Counted from the stretch's first letter, positions 52,757 through 62,709 are shown. The stretch is DNA of 64,000 bases from Rugamonas fusca (GCF_014042365.1 NZ_JACEZS010000028.1:1-64000); one strand, 5' to 3'. The notes: a model not told the origin generated them from the letters alone. Program-made: numbers and translations.

Positions 52757-53233
52757 ATGGGTAAAACAATCAACGCCCCCATCATCCCGGCGGTGGGCCA
52801 AGGCAAGCGCGGCGTCGATGGCCACCTCGGCTATCTGCTGCGGCAAGCCCATGCGGCGCACCGCATCCGCATGGAAAAGGCCCTGGGGGAACTGGACGTG
52901 ACGCTGCCCCAGTTTTCCGTGCTGACCATGCTGGCGGCCTATCCGGGCGCGTCGGGCGCCGACCTGGCGCGGCTGTCGCTGCTCACGCCCCAGACCATGA
53001 GCGTGATCGTGCACAACCTGGAGCGGGCCGGCGCCGTCAGCCGCCATCCACACCCCATCCACGGCCGCATCCAGGTGATCGAGCTGACGGAGGCGGGCCG
53101 GCAATTGCTGGACGCCTGCCGCGCCCGCGTGCAGCCGGTCGAAGCGGCCATGGACAGCGGACTGGACGAGGCGGGCCAGCAACTGGTGCGGGCCTGGCTG
53201 GTGCGCCTGGCCGAGGGCGATGGCGTGTTGTAG
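52757..53233 (+). CDS. MarR-family transcriptional regulator
   Basis: 158 residues with the MarR winged helix: LPQFSVLTMLAAYPGASGADLARLSLLTPQTMSVIVHNLERAGAVSR and the wing HPIHGRIQVIELTEAGRQLL. No Cys redox switch is visible in the DNA-binding half. It is divergent from the AhpD-like/GNAT/azoR operon, with a two-palindrome operator between, so it likely represses that operon and itself. Confidence 0.88.
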   Translation: MGKTINAPIIPAVGQGKRGVDGHLGYLLRQAHAAHRIRMEKALGELDVTLPQFSVLTMLAAYPGASGADLARLSLLTPQTMSVIVHNLERAGAVSRHPHPIHGRIQVIELTEAGRQLLDACRARVQPVEAAMDSGLDEAGQQLVRAWLVRLAEGDGVL

Positions 53234-53241
53234 GGGGGGGC

Positions 53242-54909
53242 TCAGGAGGCCAGCGCGGCGCCGGCCTGATCCTCGTCGGCGCCCGGCGCCGCCTGCGGTG
53301 TCACGGCCGGGAAGGTGAAGTGCAGCCGCACGCCCTGGCCGGGCGCGCTGTCGAGCCGCAGCTGGCCCTTGAAGATGGCTTGCACCAGGTTGTTGACGAT
53401 CGATAGCCCGAGCCCGGAGCCGCCCTTGCCCAGCCTGGTCGTGTAGAACGGTTCGAACACGCGGTGCTGGACTTCGGCCGGGATGCCGTGGCCATCGTCG
53501 CGGTAGTGCAGTTCCACCATGCCGTCGGCGCCGCTGGCTTCGATCACGATCTGGCCGCCCGGCTTGCCGTCGAAACCGTGGGTGATGGAATTCATCACGA
53601 TGTTGTTGATGATCTGTTCCAGGTGGCCCGGATAACTGTCCATCATGATGCCGTCCGGGATGCGCAGCTCGACGGCGGCCTTGGCCCGGCGCAGCCGCGC
53701 GCCCAGCGCCGTCAGGCTGTCCTGCACCGTGGTGCGCAAGTCGAAGTGGCGGCGGCGCTGGCTGGTCTGGTCCACGGACACCCGCTTGAAGCTTTCGATC
53801 AGATCATTGGAGCGGTGGCCGTTGCGGGCGATGATGTCGCTCGCGTTCAGACATTCATGCAAGCCTTGCAGCAGGCCAGAACGGGTCAGGCTGTTGTGTT
53901 CAGCCGCGCACGTGAGTTCGGCCAGCTTGTCGGCCAGCGAGGTGGCGGCCAGCACCATGTTGCCGATCGGCGTGTTCAGTTCATGCGACACGCCCGCCAC
54001 CAGCACCCCCAGCGAGGCCAGTTTTTCCGATTCCACGATCTGGTCCATGGCCAGGCGCAGCTCGCGCGTGCGGGCCTCGACCCGGCTCTCCAGTTGCTCG
54101 TTCAGTTCGCGCAGCGCTTCCTCGATGCGCTTGCGTTCCGTCAGGTCGATATGGGTGCAGATCATGCGCAGCGGCTGGCCGGCGCCGTCGCGGCTGACGA
54201 TGGTGCCGTTGTCGAGCACCCATTTCCAGGAACCGTCGCGCCCGCGCAGCCGGTATTCCTGCTTGTAGCGCCCGCTGGCGCCGCTGAAGTGCTCGCGCAT
54301 GGCTGCACGCAGCCGCGGCAGGTCGTCCGGGTGCACCAGGCTGTCGCGCCAGGTGGCCGTGGGCACCACCTCGTGTTCGGCGTAGCCGTGGATGGTGCGC
54401 CAGCACGGCGAGAACAGCACCTGGCCGTTGGGGATGTCCCAGTCCCACACGCCGTAGCCGGCCCCTTCGAGTGCGAAGTTCCACCGTTCCTCGGCGGCCC
54501 GCAGCGCCTGGGCGGCGGCCCGGTGCTGGCGCCGCCGTTCCGCTTCCTTGAGTTCGCGCGCGACGGCCGGTCCCAGCCGGGCCAGGTCGCCCTTCATCAC
54601 GTAGTCGTGGGCGCCGGCCCGCATCAGGGCCACGGCCGTCTCCTCGCCGATGGTGTTGGAGACGACGATGAAAGGCAGGTCCAGCCCCGCCGCATGCAAA
54701 TGGGCCAGCGCAATGCTGGCGTTCAGGTCCGGCAGGTTGTGGTCCGACAGTACGATGTCCCAGTGCGGCGCGGCCAGCGCGGCATGCAGCTCGGCCGCCG
54801 TTTCCACCCGGTCCAGCGTGACGTCGTAGCCAGCCTTGCGCAGGCAGCGCTCGATCAGGTCGGCATCGCTGTCGCAGTCTTCCACCAGCAGGACGGCAAG
54901 CGGGGTCAT
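53242..54909 (-). CDS. REC-PAS hybrid histidine kinase
   Basis: 555 residues, soluble. Receiver domain 1-125 (LLVEDCDSDADLIERC, phospho-acceptor Asp in VLSDHNLPDL, LMRAGAHDYVMKGDL). Then PAS/PAC (EGAGYGVWDWDIPNGQVLFS). Then HisKA with the His in GVSHELNTPIGNMVL and HATPase with GKGGSGLGLSIVNNLVQ. A receiver placed first suggests the kinase is controlled by phosphorylation from the kinase encoded upstream. ATG 54909 begins MTPLAVLLVEDC. It is the last of four co-oriented genes. Confidence 0.87.
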   Translation of the reverse strand: MTPLAVLLVEDCDSDADLIERCLRKAGYDVTLDRVETAAELHAALAAPHWDIVLSDHNLPDLNASIALAHLHAAGLDLPFIVVSNTIGEETAVALMRAGAHDYVMKGDLARLGPAVARELKEAERRRQHRAAAQALRAAEERWNFALEGAGYGVWDWDIPNGQVLFSPCWRTIHGYAEHEVVPTATWRDSLVHPDDLPRLRAAMREHFSGASGRYKQEYRLRGRDGSWKWVLDNGTIVSRDGAGQPLRMICTHIDLTERKRIEEALRELNEQLESRVEARTRELRLAMDQIVESEKLASLGVLVAGVSHELNTPIGNMVLAATSLADKLAELTCAAEHNSLTRSGLLQGLHECLNASDIIARNGHRSNDLIESFKRVSVDQTSQRRRHFDLRTTVQDSLTALGARLRRAKAAVELRIPDGIMMDSYPGHLEQIINNIVMNSITHGFDGKPGGQIVIEASGADGMVELHYRDDGHGIPAEVQHRVFEPFYTTRLGKGGSGLGLSIVNNLVQAIFKGQLRLDSAPGQGVRLHFTFPAVTPQAAPGADEDQAGAALAS

Positions 54910-54917
54910 GGGAGCTC

Positions 54918-55349
54918 TCACGGCGCTTCGTTCAGTACCAGCCAGTATAAACCCAGCTGGCGCACGGTTTCGGAAAATTGCGCGAAGTCCACCGGCTTGC
55001 GGATGTAGCTGTTCACGCCCAGGTCGTAGCCGGCCGCGATGTCCTGTTCCTCGCGCGACGACGTCAGGATCACCACCGGCACGCGCCGGGTGCGGGCGTC
55101 GGCGCGGATCTGGCGCAGCACGTCCAGCCCGTCCACCTTGGGCAGCTTGAGGTCGAGCAGGATCAGCACCGGCAGCGCGGCCACATCGCGTCCCGCGTAC
55201 GGGCCGGCGCCGAACAGGTAGTCCAGTCCCTCCTGGCCATCCTGCGCCACCACCAGCGTGTTGGTGATGTTGTTGCGCTTGAGGGCGCGCTCGGTCAGCG
55301 CCACGTCGCTGGGATTGTCCTCGATCAGCAAGATGACTTTGCCGCTCAT
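54918..55349 (-). CDS. single-domain response regulator (Rcp1-like)
   Basis: 143 residues, a receiver domain only: LLIEDNPSDVALTERALKRNNITN, phospho-acceptor Asp in ILLDLKLPKVDGLDVL, the Thr in VVILTSS and the Lys in YIRKPVDF. It resembles the response regulators of bacterial phytochrome kinases. The start overlaps the upstream kinase stop by 4 bp. It probably carries the phosphate between that kinase and the REC-PAS kinase. Confidence 0.9.
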   Translation of the reverse strand: MSGKVILLIEDNPSDVALTERALKRNNITNTLVVAQDGQEGLDYLFGAGPYAGRDVAALPVLILLDLKLPKVDGLDVLRQIRADARTRRVPVVILTSSREEQDIAAGYDLGVNSYIRKPVDFAQFSETVRQLGLYWLVLNEAP

Positions 55350-57256
55350 GGTGCATCCTCCAGGGTGAAGTAAAAGGTGGCGCCGGCGTCGGGCGCCGCG
55401 TGGGCCCACACGTGGCCGCCGTGGCGCTGGACGATGCGCTGCACGGTGGCCAGCCCGATGCCGCTGCCGGCGAACTCGCTGGCCTTGTGCAGGCGCTGGA
55501 ACACGCCGAACAGCTTGTGGGCGTGGCGCATGTCGAAGCCGGCGCCGTTGTCGCGCACGAACCAGGCGTGGGCGGGCTGGCCGGTGGCCGGGTCGGTGGC
55601 CAGCGCGCGCCCGAAGGCGATCTGTGCCGGGTCGCGCATGGCGCTGAACTTGCAGGCGTTCTCGAGCAGGTTGTGCAGCACCGCTTCCAGCAGCGCGCGG
55701 TCGCCCCAGGCGTGCAGGCCGGGCGCGATGTCCAGTTCGATGCGGCGGTCGGGATAGCCCTCGCGCACGCGCGCGGCCGCGCTGGCGGCCAGCGCCGACA
55801 GGTCCAGCGGGCGCCGGTTGAGCGCGGCCCGGCCCAGGCGCGACAGTTCCAGCATGCCGTCGATCAGCTGGCCCATGCGGCCGGCCTCGCCCTGCACGCG
55901 CGCCAGGTAGAGCCGGGCCGTGTCGTCGAGCCGCTCGCCGTAATCTTCCTCCAGGGCCTGGGCCCAGCCGGCGATGCCGCGCAACGGGCTGCGCAAGTCG
56001 TGCGAGACGGAATACGAGAACGCTTCCAGCTCCGCATTGGCTTGCCGCAGCTGGGCCGTGCGCTCGCGCACCTGGGCTTCCATGGTGTCGTTGGCCTCGC
56101 GCAGTTCGGCCCGCGCGTGTTCGGTCTGTTCCAGCAGCTTGCTCATGGCTTCCTCGGCCGCGCGCCGTTCGCTGAAATCCGTGTGGGTGCCGATGATGCG
56201 GGTGGCGTGGCCCTGGGCGTCCTGCTCCACCACCATGCCGCGCGCCACGATCCACTTCCAGCTGCCATCCTTGCAGCGCATGCGCTGCTCGATCGCATAG
56301 GTCTTGGAGCTGCCGTTGAAGTTGGCCTCCAGCAGCCGCATGGCCGTGCGCAGGTCGTCCGGGTGGGCCAGGCGCTGGTAGGTGTCGAGGTGGTTGGGCA
56401 GCTCGTCCTCGCGGTAGCCCAGCATCTCCTTCCAGCGCTTGGAATAGATCACTTCGCCCGTCAGCACGTGGTAATCCCACACGCCGTGGCCGGCCCCTTC
56501 GAGCGCGTGCTGCCAGCGAAATTCGCTGTCGCGCACTTGCTGGAACGAGGCGGCCAGCCGCAGGCGCATGGCATTCAGGGCCGCCACCACCTGGGCCAGT
56601 TCATCATGCGTGTTGTGCGCGCTGGGAGGCCGTTCCAGCGCCAGCGGCTGCTCCAGGTGGCCGGCGAACAGCCGGTCCGAATAGGCCGCGATCTTTTTCA
56701 GGTGGCGTCCCACCAGCCACTGGAACAGCACCAGGATGAACAGCGACACGAGGAAGGTCTTGATGGTCTGGGCGATCAGGATGGTTACCACCTTGTCGCG
56801 CAGGCGCTGCCAGGCGCCCTCCAGGCTGGCCACGGCGCGCACCTTGCCGATGTAGACGGGACGTTCACGGTGCTGGTAGTAGAGCGGGAATTCGCGCGCC
56901 AGCACGTCGCCTTCGCCATTGCCGCGCACCTTGCCGGCCCGCGCCACCGTCTGGCCCTGCTCGTTGGTGACGTCCACGTACTGCAGGTCCGGCAGGCGCA
57001 TGATGCCTTGCAGTTGCAGCTGCAGGTCGCGGGTGCTGGTGATCCACAGGCTGGAGGCCAGGCTGTCGGCGTAGCTGGCGTGGATCTGTTCGAGCTGGCC
57101 GGCGATGTCGTGCACGTCGCGCCGGTATTCGAGCGCCAGTTGCAGCACGGTCGACACCAGCGTGACGACCGAACTGAACAGCAGGATCAGCACGGCCAGC
57201 CGCCGCCCCAGGCGGGCGCCTGCCAGATTGTGCAGCCAGGGCCGGGTCATGTCCAT
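55346..57256 (-). CDS. membrane PAS histidine kinase
   Basis: 636 residues. TM1 is at about 20-42, a periplasmic region of about 115 residues follows, TM2 is at about 158-180 (TFLVSLFILVLFQWLVG), then a HAMP-like linker. A PAS/PAC unit (EGAGHGVWDYHVLTGEVIYS) leads to a coiled coil, HisKA with His in YSVSHDLRSPLRGIAG, and HATPase (FAGSGIGLATVQRIVQRHGG). It starts 8 bp after the binding-protein gene, so that protein is a candidate signal carrier for its periplasmic domain. Confidence 0.87.
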   Translation of the reverse strand: MDMTRPWLHNLAGARLGRRLAVLILLFSSVVTLVSTVLQLALEYRRDVHDIAGQLEQIHASYADSLASSLWITSTRDLQLQLQGIMRLPDLQYVDVTNEQGQTVARAGKVRGNGEGDVLAREFPLYYQHRERPVYIGKVRAVASLEGAWQRLRDKVVTILIAQTIKTFLVSLFILVLFQWLVGRHLKKIAAYSDRLFAGHLEQPLALERPPSAHNTHDELAQVVAALNAMRLRLAASFQQVRDSEFRWQHALEGAGHGVWDYHVLTGEVIYSKRWKEMLGYREDELPNHLDTYQRLAHPDDLRTAMRLLEANFNGSSKTYAIEQRMRCKDGSWKWIVARGMVVEQDAQGHATRIIGTHTDFSERRAAEEAMSKLLEQTEHARAELREANDTMEAQVRERTAQLRQANAELEAFSYSVSHDLRSPLRGIAGWAQALEEDYGERLDDTARLYLARVQGEAGRMGQLIDGMLELSRLGRAALNRRPLDLSALAASAAARVREGYPDRRIELDIAPGLHAWGDRALLEAVLHNLLENACKFSAMRDPAQIAFGRALATDPATGQPAHAWFVRDNGAGFDMRHAHKLFGVFQRLHKASEFAGSGIGLATVQRIVQRHGGHVWAHAAPDAGATFYFTLEDAP

Positions 57257-57264
57257 GGCGGGCC

Positions 57265-57984
57265 TCAGTGGCGTGTGCCGCGCAGGGCTTGCTCGAAGAT
57301 GCGCTGGTAGCTGCCATCGCGCTTCATCCGGCGCAGCTGCTCGGCCAGCCGGGGCGCCAGCGCCGCGTGCTTCTTGTTCAGGTAGAGGAACCAGTCGCCT
57401 TCCACATAGGCCGGTTCCAGCACCTTCACGTCCTGCAAGCCCATGCTTTGCACGAAATGCAGGCCCTCCAGTTTTTCGATCACGGCCACGTCGATGCGGT
57501 CCATGGCCAGCATGGCAAACAGCTGGCGCCCCGTCTCCAGCTTTTGCAGCGAGCGGGTGCCGGTGATGCTGCGTTCGAGGATTTTCCAGCCCGTCAGGAT
57601 GCCCACGTCATAAGGGGCCAGGCTGGCCGCGCCATCGACCGTGAAATCGGCGTGGCGGCTGAACACCACCATCTGGTAGCGCATCACCGGCTCGGGCACG
57701 CGCACCAGGTTGGTGTAGCTTTGCTCGATGCCCAGCACGCGCGAGACGTCGCCATCGTCGATGCCGCTGTTGGCGTTGAGCAGGCCCCGTTCGGCCGAGG
57801 TTGCTTGTATTACCACCGCCAGGTCCAGGCGGCGGAACAGTTCCGCGTACAACAGGTCGAGCGCGCCGTCGTGTTGGGGCGACGTGATGGGGGCGAAGAA
57901 CGAGGTGTTGAGCACCAGCTTGGGCGCGGCCGCGCCGGGCAGGGCGAACAGCAGTGCGGCCAGCAGCGTCAACAGGGATTTCAT
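57265..57984 (-). CDS. periplasmic type 2 substrate-binding-like protein
   Basis: 239 residues with a signal peptide (LLTLLAALLFALPGAAA). It has amino-acid-binding-protein wording but a reduced size: LLYAELFRRLDLAVVIQ, RVPEPVMRYQMVVFSRHADF and LAEQLRRMKRDGSYQRIFEQAL. There is no ABC permease or ATPase nearby. It is the first gene of an operon with a membrane kinase, a response regulator and a hybrid kinase, so a sensing role is more likely than transport. ATG 57984 is preferred to the GTG 6 bp upstream. Confidence 0.78.
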   Translation of the reverse strand: MKSLLTLLAALLFALPGAAAPKLVLNTSFFAPITSPQHDGALDLLYAELFRRLDLAVVIQATSAERGLLNANSGIDDGDVSRVLGIEQSYTNLVRVPEPVMRYQMVVFSRHADFTVDGAASLAPYDVGILTGWKILERSITGTRSLQKLETGRQLFAMLAMDRIDVAVIEKLEGLHFVQSMGLQDVKVLEPAYVEGDWFLYLNKKHAALAPRLAEQLRRMKRDGSYQRIFEQALRGTRH

Positions 57985-58256
57985 GGTCACCCTCGCGTGA
58001 GGCGCACGCCGTCCACGGCGGCAGGCCTTGCCAGACAGTATGCCCAGATTCGCCCGCTTTGGCTATGCGGGGCCGCGTCGTGGCCGCCCCGGTGTTGCCT
58101 AATTTGCCCGCGCGCCCGATTTTGTGCCTGAGGGCAACACTTCGATGGGCGGCGCCCGTTATTCAGACTACAATAATGGGAGTGAGCGCCGGCTGTCGTG
58201 GACAGCAGCGGCCCCCAGCTCCGGCGCCCCGTGGCGGCCGGCCCCCAGTGGTGGAG

Positions 58257-60557
58257 ATGATGAGTCCGGACCCCAGTCAGTACGCCTATATCTCGGTGAT
58301 GGCCGATGCCATCCTGAGCGCCATCCTGATCTTCCTGTGGCTGATGCAGCGCAAGGAGCGCCATGCCCTGTACTGGGCCATGGGCCAGCTGTCCATCATG
58401 GCTGCGTTCGCGCTGTGGTTCTCGGGCGTGGCGGCGCTCGAACCGCTGCGCCGGCCGCTGGGCGCGCTGCTGATCACGGGCGGCGCGGCCGGCTACTGGG
58501 CCGGCACCCAGTTCTTCCTGGGCGGACTGCGGCGCGGCGAGGGCGCCTGGCCGCTGCTGGGCTTCCTGCTGCTGGCCGGTGCCTTGCAGTTGTGGTGGGC
58601 AGCCAACCCGGCCGTGGTGTTCCCCAGTGGCGGCTTATTGCTGTGCCTGGTCATGGTATGGACCGGCGTACGCCTGGGACGGGGCCGCCATCTGCACCGC
58701 TACCGCCTGTTGGGCATCACCATGGCCGTGCGCGGCATGTTCAACCTGGCCGGCAGCATCGAGATGACGCCGCACACCTACCTGTACTGGTTCGCGGCCA
58801 GCTCCGTGCTCAAGTCGCTGTCCATGCTGGGCCTGATCTACGCCGTGCAGCACGAGATCAAGCAGCGCTACGCCAGCACCATCGACAGCCTGAGCAACGG
58901 CTTCCTGATCCGCGACAAGCGCGGCTACGTGCACGTGGCCAACGAGCGCTGCGCCAGCCTGCTCGGTTACGGCAGCGCGGCCGACCTGATCGGGCGCAAC
59001 GTGACGGACTTGCTGCCGGGCCTGACGCGCCAGATGGCCGACGATTATTTCGCCGCCTTCGAGGCGGCCGGCACCCGCTATCCGCTGACACAGGAGGCGG
59101 AGCTGACGCTGCACAGTGGCGCCAAACTGCCGGTCGAGATGATGGCCTCGCCCTACATCGAGCGGGGCCGCCTGTACTGCCTGGTGCAACTGCTCGATAT
59201 TTCGGAGCGCAAGAAGAAGGACACGCTGCTGTACCAGGCGGCCCGCGTCGACCCCGTCACCGGCCTGGGCAACCGCTACGCCCTGGCCGAGCGGCTGCGT
59301 GCCGACCTCGCCCAGGCCCACGCCGGCGCACGCGCCTGCGCGCTGCTGTTCATCGACCTCGACAAGTTCAAGCGCATCAACGACTCGTTCGGCCACGGCG
59401 CCGGCGACGAATTGCTGCGCAAGGTGGCCCAGCGGCTGCAGGCGCTGCTGGGCCCGCGCGACATGCTGGCCCGCTTCGGCGGCGACGAATTCATCGCCGC
59501 GCTGCCGGACCTGGCGCCGGCCGACTGCGAGGCCCGGGCCCGGGCTTGCGCGCAAGCCATCCTGGCCGCCATGGTCCCGGCGTTCGACGTGTCGCACCAC
59601 ACGGTGGCCGTCACGGCCAGCATCGGCCTGGCCTGCTATCCGCGCCACGGCAGCGATGGCGAGACCCTGCTGCGCCACGCCGACATCGCCATGTACGAGG
59701 CCAAGAAGGCCGGCCGGGGCGAGCTGCGCTTTTTCAGCGACGCCATGAACGCGGCCGCGCGCGACGCGCTGGTGATCGACGGCGCGCTGCGCCACGCCAT
59801 CGCGGCCAATGAATTCCGGCTCGACTACCAGGTGATCGCGGAAGCGGGCAGCGGCCGCGTGGGCAAGGTGGAAGCCTTGCTGCGCTGGCGCAGCGCCACG
59901 CTGGGCACGGTGGCGCCCGACCGTTTCATTCCCGTGGCCGAGGACAGCGGCCTGATCGTCGAACTGGGCAGCTGGGTGCTGGCCGAAGCGTGCCGCCAGG
60001 CGGCCCTGTGGCGCGGCGGCCCGCTCGACGGGGTGCGCATCAGCATCAACGTGTCGGCCTGGCAGCTGGCCGACCCCGGCTTCGTGCCCCTGGTGGAAGC
60101 CACGCTGGCGCGCCACGGCCTGCCCGGGGCGCTGCTGGAACTGGAATTGACCGAGCGCGTGCTGATCGACGACGGCCCCAATGTGCGCAGCGTGCTGGAA
60201 CGGCTGCGGGCGCTGGGCGTGAGCGTGTCGCTGGACGATTTCGGCACCGGCTATTCCTCGCTCAGCTACCTGACCCAGTTCCAGCTCAACACGCTCAAGA
60301 TCGACCGCGCCTTCGTCATGGACATCGAGCACAGCGCCCGCAGCAACAGCCTGGTGCACGCCATCATCGCCATGGGCCACAGCCTGGGCCTGCAACTGGT
60401 GGCCGAGGGCGTGGAGACGGATGGCCAGGCCCGCATCCTGGCCCGCATGGGTTGTCATTACTTGCAAGGTTTCCACATCGCCCGTCCCGCCGCGCCCGAG
60501 CAGTTGTTGCTTTTCGCGGCGTCCCGTTCGGATGCGGCCAGTGGTGCGCCTGTTTGA
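58257..60557 (+). CDS. membrane PAS-GGDEF-EAL c-di-GMP protein
   Basis: 766 residues. The N-terminal membrane domain of six or seven helices (about 10-195; ILSAILIFLWLMQ, MAAFALWFSGVAAL) resembles a MASE-type sensor. A PAS/PAC unit (about 205-320, ending DISERKKKD) follows, then GGDEF (RFGGDEFIAAL intact) and EAL (VEALLRW, DDFGTGYSSL intact). Both activities are possible. ATG 58257 has GTGGAG upstream. It is divergent from the binding protein/kinase operon. Confidence 0.87.
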   Translation: MMSPDPSQYAYISVMADAILSAILIFLWLMQRKERHALYWAMGQLSIMAAFALWFSGVAALEPLRRPLGALLITGGAAGYWAGTQFFLGGLRRGEGAWPLLGFLLLAGALQLWWAANPAVVFPSGGLLLCLVMVWTGVRLGRGRHLHRYRLLGITMAVRGMFNLAGSIEMTPHTYLYWFAASSVLKSLSMLGLIYAVQHEIKQRYASTIDSLSNGFLIRDKRGYVHVANERCASLLGYGSAADLIGRNVTDLLPGLTRQMADDYFAAFEAAGTRYPLTQEAELTLHSGAKLPVEMMASPYIERGRLYCLVQLLDISERKKKDTLLYQAARVDPVTGLGNRYALAERLRADLAQAHAGARACALLFIDLDKFKRINDSFGHGAGDELLRKVAQRLQALLGPRDMLARFGGDEFIAALPDLAPADCEARARACAQAILAAMVPAFDVSHHTVAVTASIGLACYPRHGSDGETLLRHADIAMYEAKKAGRGELRFFSDAMNAAARDALVIDGALRHAIAANEFRLDYQVIAEAGSGRVGKVEALLRWRSATLGTVAPDRFIPVAEDSGLIVELGSWVLAEACRQAALWRGGPLDGVRISINVSAWQLADPGFVPLVEATLARHGLPGALLELELTERVLIDDGPNVRSVLERLRALGVSVSLDDFGTGYSSLSYLTQFQLNTLKIDRAFVMDIEHSARSNSLVHAIIAMGHSLGLQLVAEGVETDGQARILARMGCHYLQGFHIARPAAPEQLLLFAASRSDAASGAPV

Positions 60558-60669
60558 CGGACACGCCACGTAAAATCTCCAGCATAGTGACGGTCGGACG
60601 ATTATCATAGGAAAGAGATACATCCGATCTGCAAGTCATCCCTGGCCTGAGCGTATCCTGGAGGTGGAC

Positions 60670-62709
60670 ATGAACGTGTTTTCATTGGTGGACCGGTTGC
60701 GCTTGCCGCACAAATTCCTGATCCTGAGCGTGATCGCCGTCGTGCTGGCCGCCATTCCCAGCTATTTCTACCTGCGCGAAGCGGCCAAGAGCCTGGATGC
60801 CTACGTGGCCGAGCAGGACGGGCTGCCGCGCGTGGCCGACGTGCTCAAGACCATCCAGCTGACCCAGCAGCACCGCGGCTTGTCGGCCCTGTACCTGGGC
60901 CAGGTGGCGGGCGTGGAGGGCAAGCGCCAGGCCAAGCAGGACGAGGCCGACCGCCAGTACGCCAGGGTCGACGCCTTCGTCAAGACCATCGACGACAAGG
61001 GCGTGACGGCGGCCTGGGAGGAGGCCCGCGCCGACTGGGAGCGCCTGCGCGCCGGCGTGGCCGGGCGCACGCTGACGGTGCCGCAAAGTTTCGCCGCCCA
61101 CACGGCGCTGGTGCCCAAGCTGCTCAAGGTGAATGACCTGGTGGGCGATTATTACGGCCTGAGCCTGGACCCGGACAAGGACAGTTACCAGCTGATTCAG
61201 TCCACCTACTACCAGCTGCCCTACCTGACGGAGGAACTGGGCAAGACGCGCGCGCTGGGCGCCGGCTTGCTGGCCCGGCATGAGGCCACGGCCGAGGAGC
61301 GGGCCCGGCTGGCCGGCTACATCGGCCGCGTCAACGACCGCCAGGCCCAGGCCCAGACGGCCTACGCCAAGGCGGCCGCCGCCAATCCGGCCATCGAGGC
61401 GGCGCTGGGGGCGGCCATGCGCGAGGCCGTGAGCGCCGGCGACGCCTTCACCAAGGTGGCCGAGGACGAGGTGGTGCAGGCCGAGACCTTGCACTATTCG
61501 CCCGAGCAGTACGTGGACCTGGCCACCCGCACCATCGACCTGCAGTTCAAGGTCAATGAACAGGCGGCGGCCGCGATCGCGGCCATGATCAAGGACAAGA
61601 TCGCCGACTTCCATGTCACGCGCTGGATCATGATGGGCAGCATGCTCGGTTTGCTGGCGCTGGCCGGCGCCGTGGCCTGGCTGATTTCGCGCTCCGTCAC
61701 GGTGCCGCTGCAAAACGCGGTGACGGTGGCGCAAAGCGTGGCGCGCGGCGACCTGGTGTCCGAATTTGACGTCGGCGCGCCCAACGAAGTGGGGCAGATG
61801 CTGCGCGCCCTCAAGCACATGAACGACAGCCTGCGCACCATCGTGCGCGACGTGCGCGCCAGCATCGACAACATCGGCGCGGCCACGCGCGACATCGCCA
61901 GCGGCAACGCCGACGTGTCGGCCCGGCTGGAGGCGCAGGCTTCCAGCCTGGAGGAGACGGCCTCGTCGATGGAACAGCTGACCAGCACCGTGCGCCAGAA
62001 CACCGACCACGCGCGCCAGGCCAACGCGCTGGTGGTGAACGCCTCCACCGTGGCCACCCGCGGCGGCGAAGTGGTGTCGCAAGTGGTGCAGACCATGGGC
62101 GAGATCAACGCCAGCTCGCACCGCATCGTCGACATCATCGCCACCATCGACGGCATCGCCTTCCAGACCAACATCCTGGCCTTGAACGCGGCCGTGGAAG
62201 CGGCCCGCGCCGGCGAGCAGGGCCGCGGCTTCGCCGTGGTCGCATCCGAAGTGCGCAACCTGGCCCAGCGCTCGGGCGCGGCGGCCAGGGAGATCAAGGA
62301 GCTGATCGGCCAGAGCGTGGAGAAAGTGGACGCCGGCAACCGGCTGGCCGACCGCGCCGGGCAGGCCATGGGCGAGATCGTGGGCAGCGTCGAGCGCATC
62401 ACGGCCATCATGGGCGAGATCGCCACCGCCTCGGCCGAGCAGGGCAGCGGCATCGAGCAAGTGAATCAAGCCGTCACCCAGATGGACGACATGACGCAGC
62501 AGAACGCGGCGCTGGTGGAGCAGACGGCGGCCGCCTCGGCCAGCCTGCAGGAACAGGCGGAAAGCCTGATCGCCTCGATGAGCGTGTTCCGGCTCGACGA
62601 TGGCGGCCCGTCCGCTTCCGCCGGCGCGGCCGCGCCCGCGCGTGCCACCGCCACCACGGCGCGCGCCGTGGTGGCGGTGGCGGGCCGCCAGGCGCTGTCG
62701 CGGTCCTGA
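60670..62709 (+). CDS. methyl-accepting chemotaxis protein
   Basis: 679 residues. TM1 is at about 17-36, a large helical periplasmic sensor runs to about 318, TM2 is at about 320-342 (MGSMLGLLALAGAVAWLIS), then HAMP and the conserved signalling tip (IDGIAFQTNILALNAAVEAARAGEQGRGFAVVASEVRNLAQRS in outline). The sensor begins like nitrate/nitrite-type NIT domains (TIQLTQQHRGLSALYLGQV), but the ligand is not known. The end is low-complexity Ala/Pro without a CheR-binding pentapeptide. Confidence 0.9.
   Translation: MNVFSLVDRLRLPHKFLILSVIAVVLAAIPSYFYLREAAKSLDAYVAEQDGLPRVADVLKTIQLTQQHRGLSALYLGQVAGVEGKRQAKQDEADRQYARVDAFVKTIDDKGVTAAWEEARADWERLRAGVAGRTLTVPQSFAAHTALVPKLLKVNDLVGDYYGLSLDPDKDSYQLIQSTYYQLPYLTEELGKTRALGAGLLARHEATAEERARLAGYIGRVNDRQAQAQTAYAKAAAANPAIEAALGAAMREAVSAGDAFTKVAEDEVVQAETLHYSPEQYVDLATRTIDLQFKVNEQAAAAIAAMIKDKIADFHVTRWIMMGSMLGLLALAGAVAWLISRSVTVPLQNAVTVAQSVARGDLVSEFDVGAPNEVGQMLRALKHMNDSLRTIVRDVRASIDNIGAATRDIASGNADVSARLEAQASSLEETASSMEQLTSTVRQNTDHARQANALVVNASTVATRGGEVVSQVVQTMGEINASSHRIVDIIATIDGIAFQTNILALNAAVEAARAGEQGRGFAVVASEVRNLAQRSGAAAREIKELIGQSVEKVDAGNRLADRAGQAMGEIVGSVERITAIMGEIATASAEQGSGIEQVNQAVTQMDDMTQQNAALVEQTAAASASLQEQAESLIASMSVFRLDDGGPSASAGAAAPARATATTARAVVAVAGRQALSRS

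Noticed and set aside
60682..62469. 595-residue minus-strand frame across the chemoreceptor
   Set aside because: His/Gly/Leu-rich shadow; the + strand frame has the full chemoreceptor signalling domain.
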